DNA from: UBA11872 sp965198285
GTDB lineage: Bacteria > Chloroflexota > UBA11872
DNA: 64,000 nucleotides
NCBI GenBank assembly: GCA_965198285.1
Contig: OZ240251.1
Location: 2,666,001 to 2,730,000, forward strand
Direction of reading: 5' to 3'
The position numbers and the translations under genes are program-made. Under the pieces are notes generated by a model that saw only the letters and a program-made list of their open reading frames with translations, was not told the origin of the DNA and made no database searches. Shown one piece after another: positions 1 through 8,193 of the stretch (the first letter of the stretch is position 1; the number at the start of each line of letters is the position of its first letter).

Positions 1-1
1 C

Positions 2-430
2 CTTGACGACCTAGAGCGTTTTTCTGAAATACTCAACCTTGCACTGTCAATAAGTGGCCTCAGTGGTTCCGAGCTTGGTTTGGAAATTGGCTATGGCTAC
101 AACATACAACTTGTATTCGCCCAGGATTCACACGAAAGCTCGTTTGCGTATCTTGCGGATAAGACGATCAATCCTGATCTTTCAGAGAGGATTGGCGAAG
201 ATATATTTGGAGCACTTTCGACAATTTACTTTCGCGACGACACTCGCTATTGGACGATTCGCCTTGAACCACGGTATGCTGATCAAGAAGCATTGAAGAT
301 TCACATGTCAATTAACTACCATGTTGCCCATCCTGACGATACATTCCCAAAAGGTTTTGAAGAAATTCAGGCTGCCCTGAAGATATTGTGGGATCGTGCG
401 CATTCATTGGTGTGTGATCTTGACGCTTGA
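2..430 (+). CDS. Hypothetical protein, 5' end outside window
   Basis: The frame is open from base 2, so the gene begins left of the window and only its last 142 residues are visible. It has no signal peptide, membrane segment or motif I can assign; the middle is rich in charged and aromatic residues (YFRDDTRYWTIRLEPRY). A TTG at 80 would be an internal start but the open frame upstream argues against using it. It overlaps the next gene by about 35 bp if that gene starts at 396, which suggests one transcript with the two genes that follow. Base composition here is visibly less GC-rich than the rest of the window. Function unknown. Confidence 0.6.
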   Translation, partial: LDDLERFSEILNLALSISGLSGSELGLEIGYGYNIQLVFAQDSHESSFAYLADKTINPDLSERIGEDIFGALSTIYFRDDTRYWTIRLEPRYADQEALKIHMSINYHVAHPDDTFPKGFEEIQAALKILWDRAHSLVCDLDA

Positions 431-1337
431 CACTCTGCCTCGCCAATCAACCGCTGAGGCTACACAGGTTTGGACGCATGATGTTGCTGATGACGTGGCC
501 GATGATGCCGCAATAGTATTTATTGCGGACAAGGATCATGTAGGCTCTCGCCATATGTGGCTGCGCAAGCAGCGTTACTGGAAGCTGCACAGTCAGGATT
601 GGCTCGATGCAGTAACCAAGCTTGCTAGCTCTGATGCACAGTTATCGTCGGGGCATCTCCAATTGCTGACTATTCCTCCAGCGTCAAATCAGTTCGAGGC
701 GCATACATCCGTAGCGACAGACGATATCCAAGGCGGCTTCGAAGTGGTCCGACAGATATTGGTGCAGACGTTGGCGGAGTACAGACGTGACATGGCAAGA
801 ATAACGACTGTGCAGAATGTCCCTGTACCGATGGTGCTATCTCCTGAATCTAAACGGAACTGGCTGAAGCCCGATGTAGCTATCGACTATGGCAGTGGAA
901 TGGTGCAGCAGATCGAACTCAAGCATTTCAAAACTCGCCTGTCACACCATGAACCTGCACAAATCATTGCGCGTCTTCGCCGTCTTGGTCACACGCGCGT
1001 AGCAGATCGTCTCTACGAGCTCCTGCGAATTGACGATGGCGATGAGCAGATGCGCATTGATTCGCTGCGAATAGCTATAGACTTTATAGGTGGAGCGCCA
1101 GTTGATGTTGAGGATTCATGTAAGATCGGTATTGATTATCCTGCTGTGTGGTTGTCGGCTGACGGATATTTGCGGCTGTTTTGGGAGCGGGAAGATCGCA
1201 GCAGATCATTGATAGTCACTTGTTTGACGCAAGGCTCGATCCGCCTTGAGATCTTTGACAATGACGAAGATTCCACGATAGAACTGACTTATAGCGAGGC
1301 CATTGAACAAGTATATGATTTCGTGGCTCACATTTAG
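396..1337 (+). CDS. Hypothetical protein, large partner of a two-gene module
   Basis: This 313-residue soluble protein has no recognised domain. Its C-terminal part, about residues 185-313, aligns by eye with the whole 136-residue protein encoded at 32665-33075 on the other strand: both carry a leucine-rich stretch containing ADRL, then acidic residues, then SLR and a beta-rich end. The first about 185 residues are an extra N-terminal region missing from that relative. Start is uncertain: GTG at 396, GTG at 414 and TTG at 420 are all possible. A small gene follows 13 bp downstream, as in the second copy of the module. Likely operonic with its neighbours; function unknown. Confidence 0.6.
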   Translation: MRIHWCVILTLDTLPRQSTAEATQVWTHDVADDVADDAAIVFIADKDHVGSRHMWLRKQRYWKLHSQDWLDAVTKLASSDAQLSSGHLQLLTIPPASNQFEAHTSVATDDIQGGFEVVRQILVQTLAEYRRDMARITTVQNVPVPMVLSPESKRNWLKPDVAIDYGSGMVQQIELKHFKTRLSHHEPAQIIARLRRLGHTRVADRLYELLRIDDGDEQMRIDSLRIAIDFIGGAPVDVEDSCKIGIDYPAVWLSADGYLRLFWEREDRSRSLIVTCLTQGSIRLEIFDNDEDSTIELTYSEAIEQVYDFVAHI

Positions 1338-1350
1338 CTTGTCAACATTT

Positions 1351-1761
1351 GTGAATCTCAGTGGCGATCAGCACGTAGTTCGGTTCTGTCCAAAACGGTA
1401 CTATAACTACGGCAAGATTGACCCAGAGGCATTTCACTTACGAGATAAGACGGAAACAAGAAAGGCTGAAAAATACTTGTCAACCAGATGGTTTGAGCTT
1501 TGCGGTTGTAGGCTAGATCAAGTGCGGCGGGACTTACGGCGATCGGGATTCTTGGGATTAGATGGTGGAGCACTTGCCTTGTTGAATGTTGCTAATGTTA
1601 GTGCCAGAGTATTGCAGGTTCTTTGCTTGCAGCTAGAATTCTTCCAAGACTTACCGCAGGACGACCCATCGCATATTAGTGTCTATGGATTCACACTATC
1701 GGATAATGAGAGTATTGGAAAACAGATGCTTCGATGTGTGAAGCATCATGAGGACGCCTGA
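1351..1761 (+). CDS. Hypothetical protein, small partner of the two-gene module
   Basis: I chose GTG at 1351, which gives 136 residues and a 13 bp gap from the upstream stop, because the related gene at 32227-32655 also starts with GTG about 10 bp after its partner. The two proteins share an N-terminal HV.R.C pattern, an AF.LR segment, W(F/L)E, a LNV segment and a C-terminal DDPSH..I.GF motif. The longer reading from 1303 would overlap the upstream gene by 35 bp. No catalytic motif, signal peptide or membrane segment is visible. The cysteine/histidine pattern near the N-terminus could bind metal, but that is only a guess. Confidence 0.6.
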   Translation: MNLSGDQHVVRFCPKRYYNYGKIDPEAFHLRDKTETRKAEKYLSTRWFELCGCRLDQVRRDLRRSGFLGLDGGALALLNVANVSARVLQVLCLQLEFFQDLPQDDPSHISVYGFTLSDNESIGKQMLRCVKHHEDA

Positions 1762-1944
1762 CGATTTTCGATAAAGGGCGGATCATTTCGAGCCCACCCT
1801 ATTCCTTACTCTACTGGCGGTAGCGTCTCAGGTGGCGTGTTCAAGATCGCATCGGGAAACGCATCAAGCGCTTGCTCCTCGCGACCGATTGAGAAGCTCC
1901 GAGCTGGCCGAGCCCAGCGCCCGACTAAAGCTTCCAGCGTTGCA

Positions 1945-4800
1945 TCAGTTGCATCTTGCTATGTTCGATTCTAGGAGAATACGCAGCGCGTCGTCTTCCG
2001 AGATATCCGCCTCCCACCCATAAGCCCCCGCCACCGCCGCATCCAACTCCCCATGCGCATCCGCCAACCACTGCGGCCGCTCGTTATACAAATTCGTCAA
2101 CGTCCGCCGCCGAAGCTCCTGCAGCGGAGCCGCCGCAGTCGGCACGGCTCGCTTCGGATAGCCCGCTACCGGCTCATCCACCCACTCCACCCACTCCGGC
2201 GGATTCAGCCACCGGTCTCGAAGTTCGACCAGCCGGCGGGCGGCCTCGGCGATCGCGATGGCCCCCGGATCGTCGGCGTAGTCGGCGGCGGGGATGTCGG
2301 GTGTCAGGCCTTCGGGAAAAGGGAAGGTCGCGAAAGCCGTCGTCGGGGTATAGACGGGACGGTCTACGTGTGTGCTCCCTAAGCGGAGTGACCAGATCTC
2401 GTGAAATCGACTGTGCAGGATGCCAAAGGTCGTGTCGTCGTCGCGGGCAACGACGATTAGCTTGTGGTCTGGACAGATGCGCACGTCGCGCCAAGCAAAC
2501 ACGCGGTGCTTGGCCACGCATGGTGTGGCGATGTAACGAGGCAGACCGTCAAGCCTTTGCCACATGCCTGGTCGCGGTTCTACGTGTCGCCACCAATTGC
2601 GCCGATAGGCTACGCGCCGGTTCCTCTGGCGCATCGGAAAGACCTGCTCTTTGATCCACTGGAACGGCGCTTCGTAGAGAGCTGCCTCGCTTTCCGACAT
2701 CGTCCATCCAAAATCGACGATCCACTTGCCACTCGGCCGCCGCGTCAGGTCCATACCGTTGATCCACGGCTTCAGCACATCGGCGTTGGGCCGCCCGTTC
2801 GGGTTCGCCGGAAGACGGAGCCACTCGCGCGCCTGATCCCCAGTGATGTCGAAGGGGCCACCCTTCGTGTCGCCCATGAACGCGACGCTGGCGTTCTCCG
2901 GTCGCCGCTGAACCCGAGTAAGGTCAACGCCGGTGCTGCCACGCTGAGCGGTTAGGTCAGTGAAGATCTCGTCGACGGGCTCGCCGTCGAGTCGAGTTCC
3001 CCGCACGGACTCGTCATCGGCCTTCGAGAAGCAGACCAGCGACACCCGTACCGCGGCTCCTTCGACCACCCACGGCTCGTCGCTCCACGCCTCGAAGATT
3101 CGTCGGCCGTCAGTGGCCGCCTGCAGGGCTCGCCGGTTCGCGTGGCCCCGAATCCTATTGGTCGCGACGAGCCCGGCCCTCGCTGCCTTGCCCGAGGCGA
3201 TTTGCTGGCCAGCTTTCTCGAACCAGTAGCAGACTAGGTCCGCCTCAGCCGGCACGCGGCCGGCGTAGACCGCGAACATCCGCGACACGTATTTCTCACC
3301 CAGGTGTGTGATTAGCAGCTTTCCGCCCAAAAACGGCGGATTCCCCATCACCACATCCGCCTCCGGCCACTCCGGTTCCCGCCCGTCCGCCGTCAGCACC
3401 GCGTCCCGGCACTCGATCGTGTCCAACGGCTTCAGAATCGGGTCGCGGTCCTCGCGGAACCCATGACGCCGCATCCACTGGATCTCGCCGATCCAGACCG
3501 ACACCCGCGCCAGCTCAGCCGCATAGGGGTTGAGCTCGATCCCCTTCACGTTCGCCGGCCCCACTGACGGAAACGGCGGCTGCAACCCCAGCGTCTGCGC
3601 CTCCACCCGTACCCGGTGTTCCAGGTCCTTCAGCGCGTGCAGCGCCAGGTACAGGAAATTGCCCGACCCGCAGGCCGGGTCCAGCACCCGGAACTCCGCC
3701 AACCGCTCCAGGAACTCCCGCAACTGGCGCTCCGCGCGCTGCCGCCAACGGCTCTCCGCCTGCGACGACGTGGCCTTGGAGGCCCCGTCAAGCAGGTCGC
3801 TTAGCTTCTCCTTCGCGGCCGCCCACTCGGCCAGCCACGGACGCACGATCACCGGCGCCACGATCTGCATGATCTTGTCGCGGTCCGTGTAGTGCGCGCC
3901 CAACTGCGAGCGCTTGTCCGGGTCCAGCCCCCGCTCGAACAGCGTGCCCAGGATCGACGGGTCGATCTCCGACCAGTCCAGCCCCGCCGCCTCGCGCACC
4001 GCGTTGACCTGCGGCCGGTCCAGCGGCAGCGCCGTGTCGTCGTCGAACAGCCCGCCGTTGAACCAGGCCACTTCCTCGAACCCGACGGCGCCGCCGTCTT
4101 TCATGGCCGCGAACAGGCTCCGGGCCATCCCGGCAAACCGCTCGGGCCGCATCCGCGCCTGGTCCAGCATCCGCCGGAACATCTGGTCCGGCAGCAACCC
4201 CACGTCCTCGGCGAACATGCAGAACACCAGCCGGTTGACGAAGTGCGCCACCGTCTGCGGGTCGTGCCCCTGCTCGCGTAACCCCTTGGCAACCTCGGCA
4301 AACGTCGCCGCCGCCTGCTCGGTCAGCGCCTGCCGCGTCTGCTCCGGCCGCAGCTTCTCCGGGTCGCTGAACGCCCACTTGAGCTTGTTGCGGTTCTCGG
4401 CGTCGTCGAGGTCGTAGATCGTGAAGTCGTGAACCGTGCTGACGCTGTTCGTCCAGTTCGTATGAATCCGGAAGTTCCGCATGTCGGACACGATTAGCAG
4501 CGGCGGGTTTTCCAGCGCCAGCGCGTACTGCCGCAACTGCTGAAACGCCGCGTCCAGGTCCTTCCCCTGCGACTTGTACTCCCAGGCAAAATGCCCCCGC
4601 TTCCACACATCCGCCCACCCATCGCCCCCGCTATCCTTCGCCGCCCCCCGCTCAAAGCAGTACTCGTCCCCCTCCGGATCAGCCTCCACCGGCGTCCGCT
4701 CACCCAGCACCGCGCACAAATCATTGAAATGCGACTGCGAGACGGCCTTCTCCGTCTGCGTCACCTTCCGCCACCGGTCGATGAACTCCGCCGCCGTCAT
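1945..4800 (-). CDS. MmeI-like type IIG/IIL restriction-modification enzyme
   Basis: A single-chain DNA methyltransferase/endonuclease of about 951 residues, the usual length for the MmeI family. The N-terminal nuclease domain shows D64, then nine residues, then E74-Y-K76, the D-X9-E-X-K pattern of MmeI. A helical spacer follows, and then the adenine methyltransferase core with motif I DPACGSG at 374-380 and the catalytic NPPF at 487-490. The C-terminal part is expected to hold the target recognition domain. Such enzymes methylate one strand of an asymmetric site and cut about 20 bp away. ATG at 4800 is taken as start; an in-frame TTG at 4812 is possible. It converges on the unknown genes to its left. 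Recognition site cannot be read from sequence. Confidence 0.88.
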   Translation of the reverse strand: MTAAEFIDRWRKVTQTEKAVSQSHFNDLCAVLGERTPVEADPEGDEYCFERGAAKDSGGDGWADVWKRGHFAWEYKSQGKDLDAAFQQLRQYALALENPPLLIVSDMRNFRIHTNWTNSVSTVHDFTIYDLDDAENRNKLKWAFSDPEKLRPEQTRQALTEQAAATFAEVAKGLREQGHDPQTVAHFVNRLVFCMFAEDVGLLPDQMFRRMLDQARMRPERFAGMARSLFAAMKDGGAVGFEEVAWFNGGLFDDDTALPLDRPQVNAVREAAGLDWSEIDPSILGTLFERGLDPDKRSQLGAHYTDRDKIMQIVAPVIVRPWLAEWAAAKEKLSDLLDGASKATSSQAESRWRQRAERQLREFLERLAEFRVLDPACGSGNFLYLALHALKDLEHRVRVEAQTLGLQPPFPSVGPANVKGIELNPYAAELARVSVWIGEIQWMRRHGFREDRDPILKPLDTIECRDAVLTADGREPEWPEADVVMGNPPFLGGKLLITHLGEKYVSRMFAVYAGRVPAEADLVCYWFEKAGQQIASGKAARAGLVATNRIRGHANRRALQAATDGRRIFEAWSDEPWVVEGAAVRVSLVCFSKADDESVRGTRLDGEPVDEIFTDLTAQRGSTGVDLTRVQRRPENASVAFMGDTKGGPFDITGDQAREWLRLPANPNGRPNADVLKPWINGMDLTRRPSGKWIVDFGWTMSESEAALYEAPFQWIKEQVFPMRQRNRRVAYRRNWWRHVEPRPGMWQRLDGLPRYIATPCVAKHRVFAWRDVRICPDHKLIVVARDDDTTFGILHSRFHEIWSLRLGSTHVDRPVYTPTTAFATFPFPEGLTPDIPAADYADDPGAIAIAEAARRLVELRDRWLNPPEWVEWVDEPVAGYPKRAVPTAAAPLQELRRRTLTNLYNERPQWLADAHGELDAAVAGAYGWEADISEDDALRILLESNIARCN

Positions 4801-4828
4801 CCCATCACCCAAACCAACTCCTCACACC

Positions 4829-4946
4829 GACCTTTGCAAACGCCCCTCGTTCCCCGAGCCGCGGCCGCTCTTGCTCCCTCGCCCTCTGGGAGAGGGTTGG
4901 GGTGAGGGTCTTCCGGGCAACCAACCCTGGGTTATGCAAAGGTCTC
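4829..4946. repeat. MITE-like element, copy 1
   Basis: A 118 bp block bounded by inverted ends: gacctttgca at 4829-4838 and tgcaaaggtctc at 4935-4946. The interior matches the block at 6315-6435 over most of its length, with shared gcggccgctcttgctccct-type and gagggtcttccgggcaacca segments. It has no coding capacity. Short size, terminal inverted repeats and two dispersed copies fit a non-autonomous element; no target duplication was recognised. Confidence 0.65.
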
Positions 4947-5018
4947 CTCACAGCGGCGGCTCCCGACAACGCCCACATTCTGCCCACACCCCCGGCACTC
5001 AACGCCCCGAGCTCCCCG

Positions 5019-5395
5019 TCATCCCGGCGTCTTCAGCCGGGACCCGGCGGCAAACAACACTCTGGGCGCACCCAGCTACCCCGTTCACCCAAGCCACCGA
5101 GCCAATCGTCGGCCCCACCCCGTTCGTGGTGAGCCGGGCCAGAGTCTTTCGGCGGCCCGTGTCGAACCACACAGCCATCAGCAACCAAGCGTCCCAGGCT
5201 CGCCATCCCCGCCAGCTTTGCCTGCACTGCCAGCAACGCCTGCGGTGCCTGCGTTGATTGCATTGCCATCACTGCCAGCATCCCCCATCACCGGCGCCGG
5301 TCCACCCTCCGACCCTGGCGGCCCAACACTCACCCTCGTCACCAGCCACTCCCCACCAACTACATCCCGGCGTCCCCGGCCGGGACCCAGCGCCA
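5019..5395. repeat. Dispersed intergenic repeats (two families)
   Basis: Positions 5019-5050 and 5362-5392 carry a short palindromic repeat (catcccggcgtc, short loop, gccgggacc) that recurs at 5700-5731 and, inverted, near 45645-45675. Positions 5118-5172 carry a second repeat (cgttcgtggtgagccgggcc ... gtgtcgaaccac) that recurs inverted at about 49091-49138 and, degraded, at about 36006-36056 and 5805-5834. Both are intergenic at every site seen. Confidence 0.6.
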
Positions 5396-5542
5396 TGATC
5401 AATCCCAGCGCAACCTGCCACCCCGTCCACGCCCGCATCCCGCGCGCACCTCCCCCGCCGCTGCTGTCATTCCGAGCGCAGCGCAGCGGAGCCGAGGAAT
5501 CTCGCCTTCCGTCCGCGCCCCAGCCCCAACCAGGGCGCCCCG

Positions 5543-5657
5543 CCAAAAACTGGACACATCGCCCGCCAAAGTGGACACATTCCCCTCGAAAGTGAACACA
5601 TCCGCCCAAAAACTGGACACATCGGCCCCAAAACTGAACGACCGCCTGAACACATCC
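5543..5657. repeat. 21-bp imperfect tandem array
   Basis: Five units with the core aaactggacacatc; the tggacacat-type core begins at 5551, 5572, 5593, 5614 and (degenerate) 5635, exactly 21 bp apart. Units differ by several substitutions. The period equals seven codons and would keep phase in any reading frame, but no real gene is evident here. It is not a CRISPR: there are no unique spacers. Confidence 0.75.
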
Positions 5658-5844
5658 CAAGCCGCGCCCAACCTTCGTCCCGCGCCCTCCGTGCCCCCGG
5701 CATCCCGCCGTCCCCAGCCGGGACCCAGCGGCATCCAACCACCAAACCGCACCCAAGCCACCCCTGGCAACCCACCGACACCAACTGCTCCCAACCTCCC
5801 CACCCCGTTCGTGGTGAGCTTGTCGAACCACATCCCCGCCAATC

Positions 5845-6156
5845 CTCCCCTCGCCTGGGGGAGAGGCAGAACCTGTCCTGAGCTAGCCGAAGGATTCCGC
5901 CGTCTTCGGCGGAAATAGGTGAGGGCTCTTCCGCGCAGGCAGCACGGTCTTACGTGGCGGTTCCTAATCTTCACCCTCTCCGAGGGGAGAGGCAGATTCG
6001 GGCGTCTTCGGCCGAAATCGGTGAGGGGTCCCCCGGGCAACCAACTCCAACGCACCCCACGCTCCTCAGTCGCTGCCCGACTCTTCACCCTCTCCGAGGG
6101 GAGAGGCAGACTCCGCCGTCCCCGGCGGAAGTCGGTGAGGGGTCCTCCGGTCGAGG
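5845..6156. repeat. Three copies of an intergenic hairpin repeat
   Basis: Three related blocks (about 5845-5935, 5965-6035 and 6083-6150) each begin with a variant of ccctctcc(gag)gggagaggcag, continue into a GC hairpin such as ccgccgtccccggcgg, and end in cggtgaggg. Related copies lie on the opposite strand at about 45715-45800 and 45830-45895 and a partial one near 30840-30885. They probably form strong hairpins in RNA or single-stranded DNA. Confidence 0.6.
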
Positions 6157-6314
6157 TCTGTCCCCCACCCAGGCCGCCTGGAGACATCAAAACGACTCAC
6201 TACCCCCATCACCCTTGCCCTTCGTAACCATTTCGTATACACTGGAAACACCATGTCCCACGTCCCCCCAGACCCCCCATGCTCACCCGCCTCCTCCGAC
6301 TCCTCGCCCTCCTG

Positions 6315-6435
6315 GAGACCTTTGCACAGCTCACCTGGTCCTCGAGTTTGCGGCCGCTCTTACTCCCTCTACCGCTGGGAGAGGGTTGGGGTGAGGGTCT
6401 TCCGGGCAACCACCCCGGGGTTACGCAAAGGTCTC
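6315..6435. repeat. MITE-like element, copy 2
   Basis: A 121 bp block with inverted ends gagacctttgc at 6315-6325 and gcaaaggtctc at 6425-6435, and an interior closely matching the copy at 4829-4946. The inverted ends are perfect over 11 bp here, better than in copy 1, suggesting this copy is the less decayed one. Confidence 0.65.
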
Positions 6436-6879
6436 TCCTGGCGCCCCGGCGCCGCCCCCGCTTGCTCCCCATCTTGCGTAGCGACTGGTCGCAGACCGGC
6501 CTCTTCCGCTCACAACCCCTCCACCCCAACCCCTCGCCACGCCCGCGCACCCAGCCCTTCCATCGCCGCCCAGCCGCCCCCTCACAGCCCCAATCTTCCT
6601 CGCCAACCCGCCCCAAAAATCCGGCCCAAGCTATCTCTCGCCAGCCCGCCCCCTCTGGGGGCGGGCTGGCGAGAGATAGCTCCCCCTTCACCCCCACCCA
6701 ATTCCCGCCGCCCGCCACCCGCCCTCAGCCCCGTCCCATCCCCCAAGCGCCCCTTGCCACGCCGCTCCGCACCGCCCAGCCCCCACCACACCGCCCCGGC
6801 AAAACCTCACCCACCCACGCCACACCCCGGTCCGCCCGTCGTCACGCGCCGCTTGGCGCGTCCCCGAATCAGCCAAAAA

Positions 6880-6935
6880 CCACCCCGCCGCACCTCAAGA
6901 GTTTTTTGGAAAAACTCTTACGCGCACGAGAGGCC
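6880..6935. repeat. Dispersed palindrome repeat, copy 1
   Basis: A palindrome at 6897-6919 (aagagtttttt, gg, aaaaactctt) lies in a conserved flank of about 50 bp. The same unit occurs inverted at 30060-30106 and 39076-39120. The stem with an internal T run could act as a terminator, but all three copies sit in gene-free repeat clusters rather than directly after genes. Confidence 0.65.
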
Positions 6936-7023
6936 CCATGTCGCGCCCCCGCCACATCGTCCCGTGCCCCGTCCCCCAGCCACTAGAATGACGGCCATCC
7001 ACCACCCTTGCCCGGAGGCCGCC

Positions 7024-8082
7024 GTGCCCCCGTTTCGCATCGAACTCCGCAGCGACACCCAAACCACCCCCACCCAGGACATGCGCGCGGCCATGGCCAA
7101 CGCCGTGGTGGGCGACGACCTGGCCGGCGAGGACCCCACCGTCCGCGAGCTCGAAGACCTCGCCGCTGAACTCTTCAGCAAGGAAGCGGCCCTGTTCGTC
7201 ACCAGCGGCACCATGGGCAACCTCGTCAGCCTGCTCACCCTGTCACGCCGCGGCGACACGCTCCTGGTCGATCCCGAGTCCCACGTCACCCTCGCCGAGG
7301 CCGGCGGCTTTGCCGCACTGGCCGGCTGCAGCGTCATCCCCATCCAAACCCCCGGCTGGCTCACCCCCGCCGACATCGAGCCCCACATCGGACCCGTCAC
7401 CAGCCACTCGCTCAACCCCGCCATCATCTGGACCGAGAACACCCACAACCGGCGCGGCGGCGTGGCCTGGGGCCCCGAAGTCATGCGCGAGCTCGCCGAC
7501 CTGGCCCAGCGCCACGGTCTGCGGATCCACATCGACGGCGCCCGCATCTTCAATGCCGCCGCGGCCCTGGACCTTCCGGTATCCGACTTGGTTGACGGCG
7601 CCGATACCGTCCAGTTCTGTCTGTCCAAGGGACTCGGCGCCCCCTTCGGCTCGATGATCGTCGGATCCAGCGACCTGATCGATCGCGCCCGCCGAACCCG
7701 CCAGCTCGTAGGTGGCGGCATGCGGCAAGCCGGCGTAATGGCCGCCGCAGGCCTCATCGCCCTTCGCGACAGCCCCGGGCGACTCGCGGACGACCACCGC
7801 CGAGCCAAACAGCTTGGCGACGTAATCGACGACTTGCCCGGCCTTCGTCTGGTCTCTCCCGTCTACACCAACCTGATCTTCGTGACCTGGGATCCAGAGG
7901 TGCTCGACTTGGACGTCTTCGTCGATGAGGCCGCCAAGCGCGGCATCGGTGTAGGCGGGGCCCGCGGGGACATGTTCCGGCTGGTCACGCACCACCAGAT
8001 CAGCGACGCGGACATCCTGGAGGCAACGGATGTTCTGGCCGCGGCTGCGGATGCGGCCGCCACATCCTCGCTGCCTGCATGA
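7024..8082 (+). CDS. ltaE: Low-specificity L-threonine aldolase
   Basis: A PLP-dependent fold type I enzyme of 352 residues that cleaves L-threonine or L-allo-threonine to glycine and acetaldehyde. Family landmarks are all present: the N-terminal RSDTQTTPTQDMR, GDDLAGEDPT at 30-39, the SGTMGN phosphate-site segment at 61-66, HIDGAR at 169-174, the PLP-lysine in CLSKGLGAP (K202), and GGGMRQAG soon after. I chose GTG at 7024 because ggagg lies 6 bp upstream and the protein then begins where the family begins; an in-frame ATG at 6988 is possible. It stands alone between the repeat stretch and the transporter genes. Confidence 0.92.
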   Translation: MPPFRIELRSDTQTTPTQDMRAAMANAVVGDDLAGEDPTVRELEDLAAELFSKEAALFVTSGTMGNLVSLLTLSRRGDTLLVDPESHVTLAEAGGFAALAGCSVIPIQTPGWLTPADIEPHIGPVTSHSLNPAIIWTENTHNRRGGVAWGPEVMRELADLAQRHGLRIHIDGARIFNAAAALDLPVSDLVDGADTVQFCLSKGLGAPFGSMIVGSSDLIDRARRTRQLVGGGMRQAGVMAAAGLIALRDSPGRLADDHRRAKQLGDVIDDLPGLRLVSPVYTNLIFVTWDPEVLDLDVFVDEAAKRGIGVGGARGDMFRLVTHHQISDADILEATDVLAAAADAAATSSLPA

Positions 8083-8193
8083 TCGAGACCCACGTGCTCT
8101 GCGGTGTCGTAGTAAATTCGGATCGGCCGGATGTGGATGTGCCAGGTTCTCTGTCATTCACGCGGGCGAACTGGCCGTTGAAAGGGTTAGCTG

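Larger units (their letters stand above)
4813..7023. other. Gene-free, repeat-dense stretch
   Basis: About 2.2 kb without a convincing gene. The + strand is strikingly C-rich. It holds two copies of a MITE-like element, a 21-bp tandem array, several hairpin repeats related to others in the window, and one copy of a dispersed palindrome. Long frames exist on both strands but are proline- or glycine-rich, lack ribosome binding sites and run straight through the repeats, so I read them as chance open frames. Confidence 0.7.

Noticed and set aside
5543..5657. Possible CRISPR array
   Set aside because: Units of 21 bp are contiguous and imperfect with no unique spacers, and no cas genes are present.
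5399..6190. A 263-codon minus-strand frame with heptapeptide-like repeats (DVSSF)
   Set aside because: The repeats are the translation of the 21-bp array and the rest is the translation of dispersed intergenic repeats; there is no ribosome binding site.
6253..7023. A 257-residue N-terminal extension of the threonine aldolase
   Set aside because: It crosses a MITE-like element and a palindromic repeat, is proline/serine-rich, and a GTG with a good ribosome binding site lies where the family begins.
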